Positions 1 through 12,555 of a DNA stretch of 64,000 bases are shown here, piece after piece. Origin of the DNA: Pisaster brevispinus (taxonomy: Eukaryota > Echinodermata > Asteroidea > Forcipulatida > Asteriidae); contig JAMKCF010000007.1 in NCBI GenBank assembly GCA_023634235.1, positions 20,156,592-20,220,591 on the forward strand, read 5' to 3'. Within the stretch, counting starts at the first letter, position 1. Each line of letters starts with the position of its first letter. The position numbers and the translations under genes are program-made. The notes beneath the pieces were generated by a model. The model was not told the origin of the DNA, ran no database searches, and saw only the letters and a list, made by a program, of their open reading frames with translations.

Positions 1-228
1 ATCAGTTTGATTGCCCTTGCAGGATCTGATCCTCCTTTGATCGCCCTTGCCGGATCCAGTGTAAATGCGATGCTTGTGATTAGAACACTCCCTGACCTTG
101 GCCTTGGAGTGCTTTCCCAGAAATCAGTTTAACACATTACCACTCATCTTCTAAAAATGTGAAGGTGTATCATTTTAAAACTTATTTGTATTTACTGAAA
201 CTAGTTTGATTTAGATACTGCACACATT

Positions 229-416
229 GATCCTTGTCATTTGACTGGTGGCGTGTTCCACCAGTCAAATGACAAGGATCACGTGTCATCCTTTATTTTG
301 CCATGTATTACTGCCGCAACGCTCAACAATTTAATATTGGAGTCCAATGTGGATAATCCCTGAATGACTCGCAGCGTTGTTCCCAAATTATTTGCTTATT
401 TCAAATGATAAGGATC
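229..416. mobile_element. Palindromic MITE-like unit with GATCCTTGTCATTTGA arms
   Basis: A perfect 23-bp inverted repeat (229-251 and 258-280, 6-base loop CGTGTT) has a third, near-identical arm at 401-416 in the orientation of the second arm. Inside lies another inverted pair (CAACGCT near 317 and AGCGTTG near 373). Outer arms 229-244 and 401-416 differ at one base. This looks like a small non-autonomous DNA transposon, or a hairpin inside one. The family is not recognised and no target duplication is clear. Confidence 0.5.
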
Positions 417-3400
417 CAAGGCTCCATATATATATATAACACATGCATTTTTATGAAACCTTGCCTTTCAAATATAGTTGGTTTTGCCTCGTAAAATGGA
501 ATAGTCCAGATTTCACCCTGCAATAATATTCTGCGACAATCACTCATATGCATCCAATATTTGTATAATATATTACTCAAAAAGTACACAATACTAATAT
601 AGTAAAAATATTTTTTTTAACTTCTTGCATTAAATAATTTTGTTTTAGGTTTTTGATATGCTTTTTCCGCCACTGTTTTGTTTTCAATAACCAATTTCCA
701 TTCCTCCCCCTCCCTTTGTACATGTGGCTGAAACACTGTTTCATTTTTTTTCTTTTTCTTCTTCTTCTTTTAAATTATCATTCAAATATGGTCACAAAAC
801 TCATCCTCAAACTAGTGATCCTACCACAGGGACATTTTAATTTTTACTTCTCACAACCCCCTTGAATCTACATCTGTCTTTTTAATCAAAGCTCAACTTG
901 CTTCTTAAGAATCATACAACTGCAAGCATGAGTTAGTTTCAGTGTTGAAAGAGCTCTTTCTAAAAATACATCCACTCATAAATCAACCTTTTTCAGGAAT
1001 TCTTCACTTGACTGAAATAACAGAGTGATAAACAAGGTGCCAAGTCCTATCACTGGTTAAGAAGATTGATCAGTCATTAACATGTACCTACATTATGTCA
1101 TAAATCCAAGACATCATCAAAATTTGAGCTTGGTTTGAACACTTCCTTCCGCCATGGTTTGTCTAGCTCTAAAGTGCTACTCATGACACCATGATGTTCC
1201 AGATTGTAATAAAAGTATTTCTGACAATAGAGTGGAAAGAAGAAATTAAATAAATAAATGATTTCATAAATGATCTAGAAGATTTGCATGTTGGGGGATG
1301 TTCACAATTGATTCGCATTGTTTTTTCACTCATCTGCTTACAAGAACTGCTGGCAAATTGGTGTGCCTTTTGTTTTGCTTACAGTTAGCCGTATTCATGA
1401 AAAAGAAACTAATCTAGCAGCCCCTGTAGGGGTTTGCTTTTCATAAGCAAAAAAACGCCTGCTTACACCAAGCTTAATGAAATTAGCCCCTGGTGTTACT
1501 TGTCTCATTAGCATGAACTGATAAGGTGTTTCATAGACAAACTGCATGTATGAGGTTTGCAGTGATACTTATTAGTGAAGAGTCATGACACAACAGCAAG
1601 TAAAGGGAGTTGGTTGCATGATTCATACTGGTCCTTGCTCTATGTATGATTTAACCAAAAGAAACACAGATCCAAATACCAATGTTACTGATGTAATTTG
1701 TCACCATTTTTCCAGAGAGCAACTTACGCCAAATTGGCTTGAGGATTAATAAAAAAAATGTGAGCATCTATTTCACAAATTAGTTTTGTGTGATGTTCCT
1801 GAAAAAAGAAACAATATAAGAATGAATCTACACTTCACTTAATTTTTGAACAATTTAAGCTAATGAAAAGCTCTCACAAAAAAAGCTACTCAAAAATACT
1901 GATTGACTTTAAGGGTAATGCTGACTCTGCCTCGAGGAAAATTAAGAATTCTATGAAATTACCTTCCACAGAACCAGCTGGAACAAGTCATTACCAGTAG
2001 TTACTGGTCTGAGTTTTGACAGTTTCCTTGTAAATGTTTTAAGGAAACACATAAATGTAATATAAATGCAATTTTTCCAAGCTATGAATCTACGTTCGAA
2101 TCTCCATAGGAATTGGAATGTTAATGATCACAGTGAAATGAACCTGGATGCTAGGGTCGGTCATGGCAACTTATGACCGGTTTTGACCGGTTATGACCGG
2201 TCATAACTGCTCAAAAGCTGCCATTTGCAAACGCAAATAGGTTCAATGTTCAACCAGAATATTACACAGTAGTTTTTGGACTTCAATTGTTATGTTCACT
2301 GAGTTAGTATACAGAAATATGTCAAAAGACTGTGGGGTTTAGAACTTGAGGTCACAATCAACTATTTGAATAAAAAAACCTGCTACATTACAACTGGTCC
2401 AACTACACAACAAGATAAAAAATCATGCTTCAATCTAATCTTGAGATAGTACAGAAGTTAAAGGCTGAATGTTGCTGAGATGGCCGTCACTGAATATGCC
2501 TTTAGCTATCATCACTTATGATGAATGAGTCTTTCCAATTATTACAACATGCAAAATAAAACTAATGTAAGTTTAGTTTTTCAAATAATAAAATGAATAA
2601 ATGTCTGCATGCTCTAGTTGCTACAAAGAATGTTAATGGCCACAGTATAAAATAACCTATGCAGGGGGAAAAATCTGTGGGAGCGATGAGTGGGTATACT
2701 TGCTGTATGTTCATGTAATAAGTGGAACATTCTTGGGGTTCCTGAAATCCCAGGACTGTAAACTTATCAAGGAGTTGGAAAGGGGCGGGGGGGATAGGGA
2801 CAGGAGAGTAAAATTCAAAGATGATTTGTCATCTTGTTGTTGATTCAAACAAGATGCAGAGATTAATCCGATGTTCAAGCCATAAAACAAAATCATGGCA
2901 CTGGCGTCTTTTTGGCTGACCTAAACAAACTCATTTTGCTGTTTAAACTTCAGATAAAATTAAATTATTTTACAAGACCACAATATCAATGTATGGGAGA
3001 GAATAATAATTATATCATGTAACAAGCTGTACTTTCATCATGATGGTTGATTGGTTAATGGGTTATATACATATCCTTTGATTTTGCAGGGGATGGATCA
3101 CAACTATTTACAAAACTATAACTTAAATGGTCTTCATCTACAACTTCAACTTTATTTTTGCTAATAAATTTCAGACTTTGTGGATACGTAGCATCTGAGA
3201 GGTATTCCTTTCTACACAGGATATTGAAGCAGCAGGGGTAGAACTATGACTGAGCGATTCCAATATTAACACAGGTATGATTAAATATGCAAAAACTGTT
3301 TGAATTGCTCATGTTTTGTTTTGTGTTGCTGTTTAATAATTCAAGACCAAGTCAGCTTCCCCAAACAAGATCTTCTTGATTAAATTAGACGGAACTTGAT

Positions 3401-3602
3401 TTAACGGATGATATTACATGACATCTCACCCCAATGTTTGTATCCCTACACTATAATGGATCTGCCTCACTGCTGCACCGCCTGTACCTCATTTACTTGT
3501 AAAATTACACGCATGACAATAATCTGCTCGACTCTGATAGAAAAATCCCAGGCCACTTCATCAACAGAGGGCAGCAAACAAGACTTGGAAATTAAAATTT
3601 AT

Positions 3603-3840
3603 CATCCAGTTCAAAACCATCTCAGCAGAGGGCAGTAAAATCTTTTCCAGTCTTCCAACTCTTGATACTTGAGAATCACAAACATTATAATCCCATTCCA
3701 TCCCACAAGAGGAAAGTTTCATCCAGTTCAAAACCATCTCAGCAGAGGGCAGCAAACTCATTTTCCAGTCTTCCAACTCTTGATACTTGGGAATCACAAA
3801 CATAAATAAATCTCATTTCATCCCACAATGGGGGAGGTTT
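3603..3840. repeat. 117-bp tandem duplication, two copies
   Basis: Unit one runs 3603-3719 and unit two 3720-3840. Both start CATCCAGTTCAAAACCATCT and contain CAGCAGAGGGCAG, TCCAACTCTTGATACTTG and TTCATCCCACAA-type segments. Copies differ by scattered substitutions and a few small insertions. A degenerate partial copy (ACAGAGGGCAGCAAAC) precedes them at about 3560. The minus-strand open frame across this region is caused by the repeat and is not a gene. Confidence 0.85.
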
Positions 3841-4960
3841 TAAACCTTGATATCTGTAATGCAATTTCATCCCTTAATAATTGATCAGGTCAAGTGTCTG
3901 AAAAGGTGTTTTAAAAGAAGTTAAGAACATGTGAACACTGTTTCATCCTGATACAAAATTAACTATAAAAATCATTTCTTAGTATTCTTTTTAAGATACA
4001 AAGCCACCAACTCCACTCCAATGTAAAGATTAACAACCAGCGGTTGAAATAGAACCAGTTCAATGAGTGAAGATTTACACAAAGTTGTGGGTTTGAATCC
4101 AAAGCTGACACCAAATATCACAACTCCAAAAGTACTTATGTATTGATTAAAACCATCAACAATTCTTAACCAGTTTTGGTTACAAAGCACAATCTCAGAC
4201 ATTGTACCAGTGTTCTTGGTAGAGATTAACCACTGCTTGCCTAGTGTTAACACCACTGGGTGTAAACAAGAAACAATCTCGACACTCAGTACATATAACC
4301 TAAATTGTGCTGGAAAAAAGTGCAGCAAAAACCTTCCTGAAAGTTTCTAAGGCATTAAAACCTCTCCAAAAAACGTTCAAGGAATCTCAAAGACACTAAT
4401 GAAGTTGGTTACTCAACAAAACCTTGCCACTGATACTGGTTTCAGTAAAACAAACAAAAAATGCAGTGATGAGAATGTAGCTTACCTCCATTTCCAACTC
4501 TTATGCTTGTGGTTCCCAGCTATTGATCCCTGTATGATCAACGTCTGAACGTAACTGTTTTGATAAACCTTGGGGTTCTTTGTAAAACAAGCCACCAAGC
4601 TCTTAATTTAATTTCCTTTGTCTTCCAGGCGAACCCATCTTAATTGGTCCTCTTCAGTCACCATAATTAATGAGCAGAGGACCAGGTGACTTAAAGGATG
4701 TTTTTCGTTATAGTGCAAGGTCATATCATGACAGCAACATACAAATTTGGTTAGATCATGCTAACCATTTGCCTAATATGTGCATGCAAAAACATTAACC
4801 CATTGAAGAAAAAAACTATGTCATGAATTCCAGCTAGAAAGCATGTCTTACAACTCAAGAAATACAGGGGAACTCAACGCTGTTGAATTAGATCCACAGA
4901 CAAGATTCTAATGCAACTAACTGTCTTTTACCTCTTTGTCGGAGATCATTGGTCATGGAC

Positions 4961-4975
4961 GTGTGTGTGTGTGTG
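4961..4975. repeat. GT dinucleotide microsatellite
   Basis: Seven and a half GT units inside intron 5. Confidence 0.9.
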
Positions 4976-5161
4976 CATTTCTATGCACAAAGCTCTTTAT
5001 CATATAGCACACAGAAACAACTTAATTTAGACTTTGACATTGAAATTTGCAACATTTGAAGTAGAAAATGTGGAATTTTCACTTTCGCCCTCTGTGAACA
5101 AATTAATGTATATTTCATCAATCCATGACTCCAACAGTAGCTCAATAAAATGAGTACCTAC

Positions 5162-5380
5162 CTCGTCACAGGCGATGCAGCGCGGTAATACCAGCTCAGC
5201 GTAGTGCCGTTCACAGAAGATATGCCCGTCTTTATGGAAGTATGCTAAGTCTACTAAAAGCTCATCACAGGTGTAGCAGGTAAAACAAAATGGATGCCAG
5301 CATAACGAGTCGTCCTCTAACAAGTCTGCATAGACACCCATATCACCTGCTTCAATCTCACCGCCACATTTAAAGCACTC
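5162..5380 (-). CDS. Coding exon 5: LIM1 zinc finger and first cysteine pair of LIM2
   Basis: This 219-nt exon encodes residues 178-250. It holds a complete LIM domain with canonical spacing: C179-x2-C182-x23-H206-x2-C209-x2-C212-x2-C215-x17-C233-x2-H236. The signature CDELLVDL (215-222) and CERHYAE (233-239) are shared with limpet, testin and prickle first LIM domains. C245-x2-C248 begins LIM2, and the exon stops at CDE, a typical exon junction for such genes. The acceptor is CTTTACAG| and the donor CGAG|GTAGG, phase 0. The remainder of LIM2 and any later LIM domains are not found in the remaining 5.1 kb and must lie outside the window. The open frame continuing past the donor (to 5027) is intron read-through. 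Confidence 0.95.
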
Positions 5381-6559
5381 CTGTAAAGAAGAGAAAACAA
5401 TTAAAAAGTCAAATCATATGGAAATATTCGCCTTTTTAAACCACTACAATCTTGCTTGTCTCATTGCCATGTTTGCATCAATTGTATTAATTGTCATGTT
5501 TGTCCTTATCTGGTTTAACTATAGTCCAAATTTTGAAACTGTACCACTTTCTCATTTCTAAACCCCAAACCCAACAGCTACAGACACATCTATTTGTATT
5601 TATTTATCTATTATATTTGGTGAAAAGGGATGGCAACTTGATCAATGCAGTTCAATAATGTAAAAAATTCGATCGGGAAAAGCTTTGTGTTACTTGTCTG
5701 TCTGTAGCAGTGTTGAGAAATAGTACAATAAGGCTTGCGCTAAAATAATTTTTAAATTATGGTTGCAGTTTATCCTTGAATGGTAACTATCTTTCATAAA
5801 AGAATACCATACAATATATGAAAGATACTTGTTTGCAAATTAAATGGTAGGAATGTCTGGTATTCAAGACTCCCATTCCTGAATGTTGCTGGAGAATGTT
5901 GTAACTGAATGACATTCCATAGCAATGTTTGCTCTTTGGAGAATCATTACCCAGACATTTCCCCCTAAGGGGTATTCAAAAGAATAATCACAGCGCCCCC
6001 AAATCTGCAAAACTCATCAGCAAAACGTTCTGCTTTGTTGGCCATATATGTCAAGGAGTATTCATGTGGTATATTTTCTTTTATTTGTTTGAGGACATTT
6101 TTTCCCATAGATTATTTTCTACGGCACTCTGTGGAGATCATGGACCCTGTTAATATCTCCCCACATCTCAACAATTTTGGGACCATGTACAAGGGATTAG
6201 TCATGCACAATATCTGCAACTATGTAATGTCTTTGTGTTTAAAAAAAGTGTGCTTTTAACCCTTTAGAGACCGTTCATTTCTGTATAACCATCATCATGT
6301 GCCCAGACATTCCCATTTTTTTTCAGGAAGAATGTCTGGGAAAACAAGAAAAGTAACAGAAAGATGGTTTGCTTGTGGCCGCTATGGGCACTTTGGTACA
6401 AGCTGCTGCTATGGTCTCTAAAGGGTTAAAAGCAGCCCTATGAAAGCGGTCCCAGGAAAACAGAGGCCATGGATGATATAATATGAGCTGTCCTGATCAG
6501 AGCTTCTTATCCATGCTGATGAACCTCATCCTCCTGTTATGCTTCCATATTCTACATAC
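5381..6559 (-). other. Intron 4 of the PET-LIM gene
   Basis: This 1179-nt intron separates the PET core from LIM1. It contains the piggyBac-type MITE at 6260-6425 and otherwise shows no exon or conserved element I can support. Open frames on the plus strand here are chance. Confidence 0.85.
6260..6425. mobile_element. piggyBac-type MITE, 166 bp, TTAA target duplication
   Basis: The element starts CCCTTTAGAGACC and ends with its exact reverse complement GGTCTCTAAAGGG (13-bp perfect terminal inverted repeats). It is flanked on both sides by TTAA (6256-6259 and 6426-6429). TTAA duplication with CCC...GGG ends is diagnostic of the piggyBac superfamily. An internal inverted pair (CCCAGACATTC and GAATGTCTGGG) adds a second stem. 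It has no coding capacity. It sits in intron 4, far enough from the splice sites not to break them. The perfect repeats suggest a fairly young insertion. Confidence 0.85.
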
Positions 6560-6796
6560 CTGATCTTCCTTAAGGTAATCTTTAACCCTTCCTGTTGCAA
6601 AGGCAACCTCATCTCTGAGCTCAATGAATTGATAGAAGCACTCGGTGGAGGCTGCATCCAGGATGTGTCGACAGAGATCCTCAGACAGGTCCTGGCGAGG
6701 CATCTGAAGGATGATCTGCCGATCCCGGTATTTCTCCCCAGCACTATGCAGCCTCGGGATTTGATTGTTTGGAAGGGAATTCATGAAATCTTCCAC
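6560..6796 (-). CDS. Coding exon 4: core of the PET domain
   Basis: This 237-nt exon encodes residues 99-177 and carries most of the PET domain. Recognisable parts are the LPNNQIPRL strand (106-114), the hallmark SAGEKYRDRQ (116-125; S/PGEKYRxxQ in the family), PRQDLSEDLCRH (131-142) and a C-terminal helix with ELRDEVAF (157-164). The acceptor is preceded by a pyrimidine tract (CTTTTCTCAAAAG|) and the donor is GATCAG|GTATG; both junctions are phase 0. PET domains of the family lie directly before the first LIM domain and take part in protein contacts, including partner and membrane-related interactions in prickle and head-tail contacts in testin. QDLS and RDEVAF favour limpet over prickle. 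Confidence 0.95.
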
Positions 6797-7201
6797 CTTT
6801 TGAGAAAAGGCAGTTAATATTGATAATACTATATTGTATGTTTTGGTTGTCACTCCTTGAGCGCCTTCTTTTTGCTGGATTTGTGCGCTTTATAAGTATT
6901 CTATTCTTCTTCTTATTATTACTATTAAATGACATAGGAATGATACACTGAAACTTTAAAGGGGAACACATTCCCTAAAATGCATTAATTGTGTCAATAG
7001 AGGGCAGCATTCTATTTTATAGAGGGCCTCCAGTACATTGACTTTTCATTGACCCCACTTTTAAAAGTATTTTTAATGCTTGTAAACTTAATGGCATTTC
7101 CAAGTTTGAAAAAACGATTAACTTTCCTAGAGTTCCAATGGGAGACTTATGAGGACACTAGGTGGCAGCATGTATAGGCCCCTCTTTTAAACAATTTTTA
7201 C
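6797..7201 (-). other. Intron 3 of the PET-LIM gene
   Basis: This short 405-nt intron has CTCF-like motifs: AGAGGGCAGC near 7001 and CACTAGGTGGCAGC near 7156. Otherwise nothing is recognised. Confidence 0.85.
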
Positions 7202-7382
7202 CTTTGCTGGAGAAAGACCTTGCGGTACCCATGAGTAGCCAAGACTTAAGGCTCGTTCCTTGCTACGTACTAATTCATTGTGGTCTTTGGTATCTATGCC
7301 TAGACGTTCATATACCGTCACTAAGTTATCATGGATGATGTCATGGTCATCTCGTTGACAACCACAAGCTGTACATGTACTC
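7202..7382 (-). CDS. Coding exon 3: second cysteine group and start of the PET domain
   Basis: This 181-nt exon encodes residues 38 (part) to 98. It opens with STCTACGC (C41, C44, C46), then an acidic/histidine stretch QRDDHDII, a linker with RLGIDTKDHN, and the start of the PET domain at YSWVPQGL (residues 87-94). The matching limpet/prickle motif is YAWVPPGL. The acceptor is TATTATCCAG| and the donor AAAG|GTAAAA, phase 0. The open frame upstream of the acceptor is intron read-through and not coding. Together with exon 2 it forms a putative zinc-binding N-terminal module with the spacing seen in testin. Confidence 0.93.
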
Positions 7383-9438
7383 CTGGATAATAAGAGAACA
7401 TTAAATATGTATAATGAGCTGATTTGGCAAATGCTATACAAAAAGCATTACCTATAAAACATTATTGTAAGACGATTTACATAAACACACACCTTACATC
7501 TGCCTTACGAAACAAATTTCAACACAATTGCTTTTTCTGAGTATGGAAAAAAGAAATATAATAATTGCATTTTTATATTTAAGGAGAACTTAATATACTG
7601 CAACAACGAAGGTTAGAAGCTGGAGAAGGAAAGCAAATACAGGCAACACAAGTAATAATGAGAATAAACAAAAGGAACAAATAAATTAAAAGGAAAAAAA
7701 CACTGCTTACTCCTTAACATTTTACTAATAACATTTTTTGTTTCCATTTAAGGTTGAAAGTTATCATTTCCATAGTATCTCAACCTCCCTATAATTAAAC
7801 GAGAAATAAAAGCCATAAAAAAACTATGATGTCAGTGTGGGAGACCATTATTTTTTTTATTTAAGAATGCTTAACACTGGCAATTCAAACTATCACTCAT
7901 CTAAAGACTTACTGAATCGACCAACCGCAAAGCCAGACTGATTACAAAACCAAATGTTAAATATCAGTCAAAAGTCAGGAACCACACAATGGTATTTTAT
8001 GAAGCACTGAGTTCACTCACTCAGATCCTCTATGCTCAGATGAGGAGTCTACCAAGACAGATATAAACCATCAGACTTGAAATCCACTGGGACAATTGGG
8101 AACTTATTGGTTAAGACACTTCTGTTCGGGAAATATGACACACATGTTGGAAATTTGTAGTGTGTGATCATCAAACCAGGAACATGGTCAAGATATCAAA
8201 ATGCCTCTTTGGCAAAGTGTTACAGCGCCCTCATTTGACATTAAGAAGACAGTGGATGATCTGTCACAACTTCTTCATAATCCCAGTAAATCCTGTTTAA
8301 ATTGAAGGCCATAACTATACCACAAAATGTAGGTTGTGGCATTGTTCTCATGCTTAAATCAGTACAGACAAAGTTTAATGAATTAAAACTAGTGCAAAAT
8401 GATTTGATATTGCAACATCTTAGTGAAATCAAATCCCACATTTTGGGGTTTTAGTTTTGAAATAAATATTGTGAAATTCAATGTATGTATCATTTGTGAT
8501 GAAGACAATGTTCTACTAAAGAATGGCCATGCAAACCCCTTCCACAATAACTTAATCCAGGTTTCTGCACTTTGTAAATCAAAAGGCTTCTGCCCCTGAC
8601 CCTATAACCCTATGCCAAATGAGATGAGATGTCCCTTCATGATGCTAACCCAACTGACGAGAGCTGTCTGTCTGACGATACAGATGGCACTGAGTGAGGA
8701 CAGATGTTAAGAGTGAATCAGAGCAGGATACAGAGAACGAAACAATCGTTGTCTGCTGAGCATGTGGGTCAAGCGAGATATCCAATTCATTCAGCTGATC
8801 AAACTTTTCAAAAAGGGGGCAGCACGGCTGTTGGTTTGACAGGGGGTGCAAATTTTATGGTAGGATTTCTAAGAAACATATGTTCCATTGAATTGCTTGA
8901 GAAGGTTGCAGCACTTTCTTTCAGTGAAAATAACAAAATCAATCCCATTTTGTCGGCAGTTATTGATTCTTTTCTACAAATGAGCAAATTGTCGAGACCT
9001 GATGGGAATAACTAATTTGATCTGCAGACAATTTCCATTCACACAATGGCTATGATATTTCAGGAAATGTTCAAACACAATTCACTCTTACATTGCATTT
9101 TAAATATTACATTTGGAAGCAAGTAAACGACAGCAATTCATTGAACTCTGTACTATGCATGATTCATAAAAATTTGCCTCAACCGATCACTGAGTGCAAT
9201 GAAATCGATGACAAGTATTCTGTTTCCTCATTGGTTGACCTGAAGTAAGACTTGTGAATATCCACTTTAGAAATAAAAGCCTAATAGTTCGGCTGTTTTG
9301 ATCTGAATAAAGCCTACACATGTGCCAGGGGTTGCCAGAGTAAAGGTCACTTTACTCGATTCCAATATTGTATTATAAGGTAACAATCCCGTTGTTGTGA
9401 ATTATAAAAGTTTTGTTTCACAAAGGGTTGTTTTAAAC

Positions 9439-9560
9439 AAAATAGACTGTGCAATTTTCACACCCGTTGAAGTGCGCAAGTTTGTTTCCTTCATGCGTTA
9501 AAGCAATGTATGCAAAACAAAAGAGGTCCCAAGAATCTTCGAATATAGGATATCATACCA
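9439..9560. mobile_element. Diverged copy of the TAGACC MITE family
   Basis: It begins TAGACTGTGCAA and contains, on the minus strand, CATTGCTTTAACGC-TGAAGGAAACAA (9478-9508). The same block occurs in the opposite orientation at 52836-52866, inside the copy at 52776-52921. The far end is too diverged to place, so the right boundary is approximate. The plus-strand open frame overlapping it is repeat-derived. Confidence 0.6.
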
Positions 9561-11289
9561 TATATCTGTCAGCACACTCAACTGAAGAGAAGCAATCCCT
9601 TCATGAAGAAGGTTTCAAAGAAATAAAGAATCGTTTCACACTAAACAAACTCAACAAAACAATGGCAGATTTAAAAAGTTTAATCCTTAGTTTGAAATGG
9701 TTTTGATATCAAAATATTGAGAGTATTTATATAGCCAACGATTTAATGTGAAAAATACTATTGTAAACTTTTTTTGAGTTACATTTTGAGAAAACAACAT
9801 TTTTGGACACTCCAACAACTAACAAGAATCTTGGGCCATGGGTTCATGGGCATTTTTTTTTTTCACTGAAAATGTCACGTAAAGTATTTATGGATGTGAT
9901 GAAAAATGACATACCATCACATTTCAACAACAGGATGTGTGTGCTTGTGTGTGCTTGCGTGTGGGAGATATTGTGGTGAAATCTCATGGAGTACATACAC
10001 CACAGCGGTTTTTATCTACCCACAGGCAAGGGTAGAATAGACTGAATGATGAAAACAACAACAAATTATGAGTATAATATTTCACAAAGTTCAATGACAT
10101 AAATGATCATTTAAGTGTTAAGGTTACATATTTTCTGATTGTCACACATGTCATGGTGGGCCAAACTACATGTGATTTGAGTTTGATACAAGTCACACTT
10201 AAGAAAAGTAGATCCAGTTAATGTAGGAGAGAGAGAGGGAGGGAGGAAGATAGAGGGAAATATCATTTTGTACTGAACTAGAATACATCTGGAAACTAAA
10301 ATATCCTCATTCAAGGAAAAATTCCCCATCTCACACCTCTCTGCAAATTTGACCGTTGTTAGACCAACAACTTCTGCAATTGTATGTTTTTCTCTGGGGT
10401 TACAGAACTATCGATTCCATATTTCAAAATTGGAACAATTCTGTGACAAGATAGGACAGTAGGAATCTCATCTGATCCAGAAACCAACCCAAAAATTGAT
10501 ATAGGCTGAACACAGGTACATTTAATTTATAATATTGATAATATCAATAGATAATGTACAACATTGTATATCTAACCCTGACAATTTACATCTAAAAATA
10601 ACTTGAAACCCCTAGTTTGTGTTATTCAGTGTTCTGTCTTCCACTCATCTGCAATATAAAATAAAAATAGCAGATGATATTTTTAAGTGTCTATGAATTA
10701 CAGAGCCAATCTGAACAGCCAAGTTTAATACTATGGAGGCTTTGGGTAAATCACAATATGGTTTTAATTACATCGTACCGCAAGCTAAGTGACAGGAACA
10801 CCGGTGACATTTCAACATAACTGTTTATTAACCAGTTCCAAGTCATTACCAAATTAAGTCTACTGGGTGTGGTGTAATACATCAATGACTAGAGGTTGAG
10901 TTGACATGCAAGGCCAAAGACAAATTTGGCTGTTGTGGAAGGAGCTTGAAATGGAGATACCAGCAGAGGTTCACACGCACCATTCTTAAATGTTTATTGA
11001 AATAGAAAGCTTCTATGGGTAGGGTGCATGAAATGTGGTATATTTCTCCAGAATGTATCGCTTTCCAAGACCAAATGCATCCTGGAAAAACGTACATTCG
11101 AAAGCAGTTAATAACCACAGTGCAAAAGGAATTCCAATATTCAGACATAAAAAATGCTATATATAAAAAAAGTAAATGAAACTACAGGTACTGAATTTAA
11201 AATCTTGTAAGCTTTCCACTCAAAGTAGATTATAAATATGATATTGGTATTAGAAGATGACACTGTAATATGTTTTCTTGATGGTGTTT

Positions 11290-11302
11290 CCCCCCCCCCC
11301 CC
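11290..11302. repeat. Poly-C tract (13 C)
   Basis: An uninterrupted run of 13 C. Similar G/C homopolymers recur across the window. Confidence 0.95.
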
Positions 11303-12555
11303 ACCACATTGAGAGAGAAAAAAACACCACAAGGTTTAAGATAGCATTGGAAGTACAGGGTTAATAATATTGAAATTGCATCATGGAGTCATACATTTGG
11401 GTCAGGTCACAAGACATTATTGCCTTCATCAGGGTATGACTCCTTGGGATCCAGAAATTCACATCAATACTGAATGGCAAGAATGGCAAATTTACTTTTG
11501 AAAACAATTAAAAAACTTTATAACTTTAGAACATTATAGGTATTTAGTATTGCCGAGTTGGTCTCCTTCCCACAAAAAAGGTAACATTCATTCTATACCA
11601 AAAAAGAGATGAAATAACAGAGACTTTATAAGAGTCAAAAATCTAAATGCCGAGTTGAAGGCTAAAGGTTGTGTTGTTGGTAAAATTTAATGTAAAATGT
11701 GCACGTTTCCTAGTTAAAGATAACAAAAGTCATCTATCTCTACTTATTCTAAATTTTCCAGCCGATCAACTTTGACTATAGCAAATTAATTAAACATCCG
11801 CCGTTGGGCAGACTAACTCTGTACTCTCATTGCGGGGGTGCCGTACCCTAACATGCTACCTGGCTGGGTTTCACATTCCAATCAGTTGAACATTGGAAGA
11901 AAAAAACTTTGGCGGCATGTCAATTGATATCGGTGAAGAGTTTCTCAAATTGGATTTGAAATGTTCATCATGTTTTGAATGCATCACAACCCTAAACCAG
12001 AATTAAGAAAGATACTTATTAAACAGTGAACATGCAGAGCCCTGGAATTGAATAGCTGTTTGTGATGACTTGCTTGAATTACAACTAAATGAAGGATAAA
12101 TTGACTCCCTGAAAAAGAGGGGGTATCTGATACTGACTCAAATTATTAGCCTGATAGTTTTCTCTCTTCAATCAGACGGTTATTTCCTGGTTTAAAATAG
12201 ATGAGGATGTAAGGGTTGGGCGCACTTTACTTATAAACAAACTTACCCCCAGTTTTTACTCTGAATTAAATCAAACCGAGGTCCTTCTCAAACAGAAAGT
12301 TGTGTTTGTAAATACAAGTGTGATTAGTTCAGTTTGTTTTTTCGTGTGACATGGGAACAATAACTGTATTGTTTTTATCAACATTTCAATTTAATTTAAA
12401 AGTTTCCAGGAGACTTCGTTCAAAATGTTTAATTGCAATGTTTCTAATTAGAAACATAATTAAAGGGAACTGTTGGCATGATCACAGCAGGCCTGTGGCT
12501 GTCCGTACATGGAAGGACTTATGCAAGCACGCGTGCACTGGCTGTCACATTACAA

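Larger units (their letters stand above)
1..5161 (-). other. Intron 5 of the PET-LIM gene (open at the left edge)
   Basis: No further coding exon of the gene is visible here. Contents are a palindromic MITE-like unit at 229-416, an AT microsatellite near 428-440, a TTC/CTT tract near 755-771, a GACCGGTT-rich short repeat at 2170-2210, a 117-bp tandem duplication at 3603-3840, and a GT microsatellite at 4961-4975. The rest is plain AT-rich sequence. A testin/limpet gene should continue with more LIM exons, so the next exon lies left of base 1. Confidence 0.75.

Noticed and set aside
3561..3803. Minus-strand frame with internally repeated peptide
   Set aside because: Direct result of the 117-bp tandem duplication.
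4489..4548. Possible LIM2 exon on the minus strand ending at GGAG|GTAAGC
   Set aside because: The frame is open and could follow exon 5 in phase, but it lacks the histidine and cysteines required for LIM2 and the acceptor has no pyrimidine tract.
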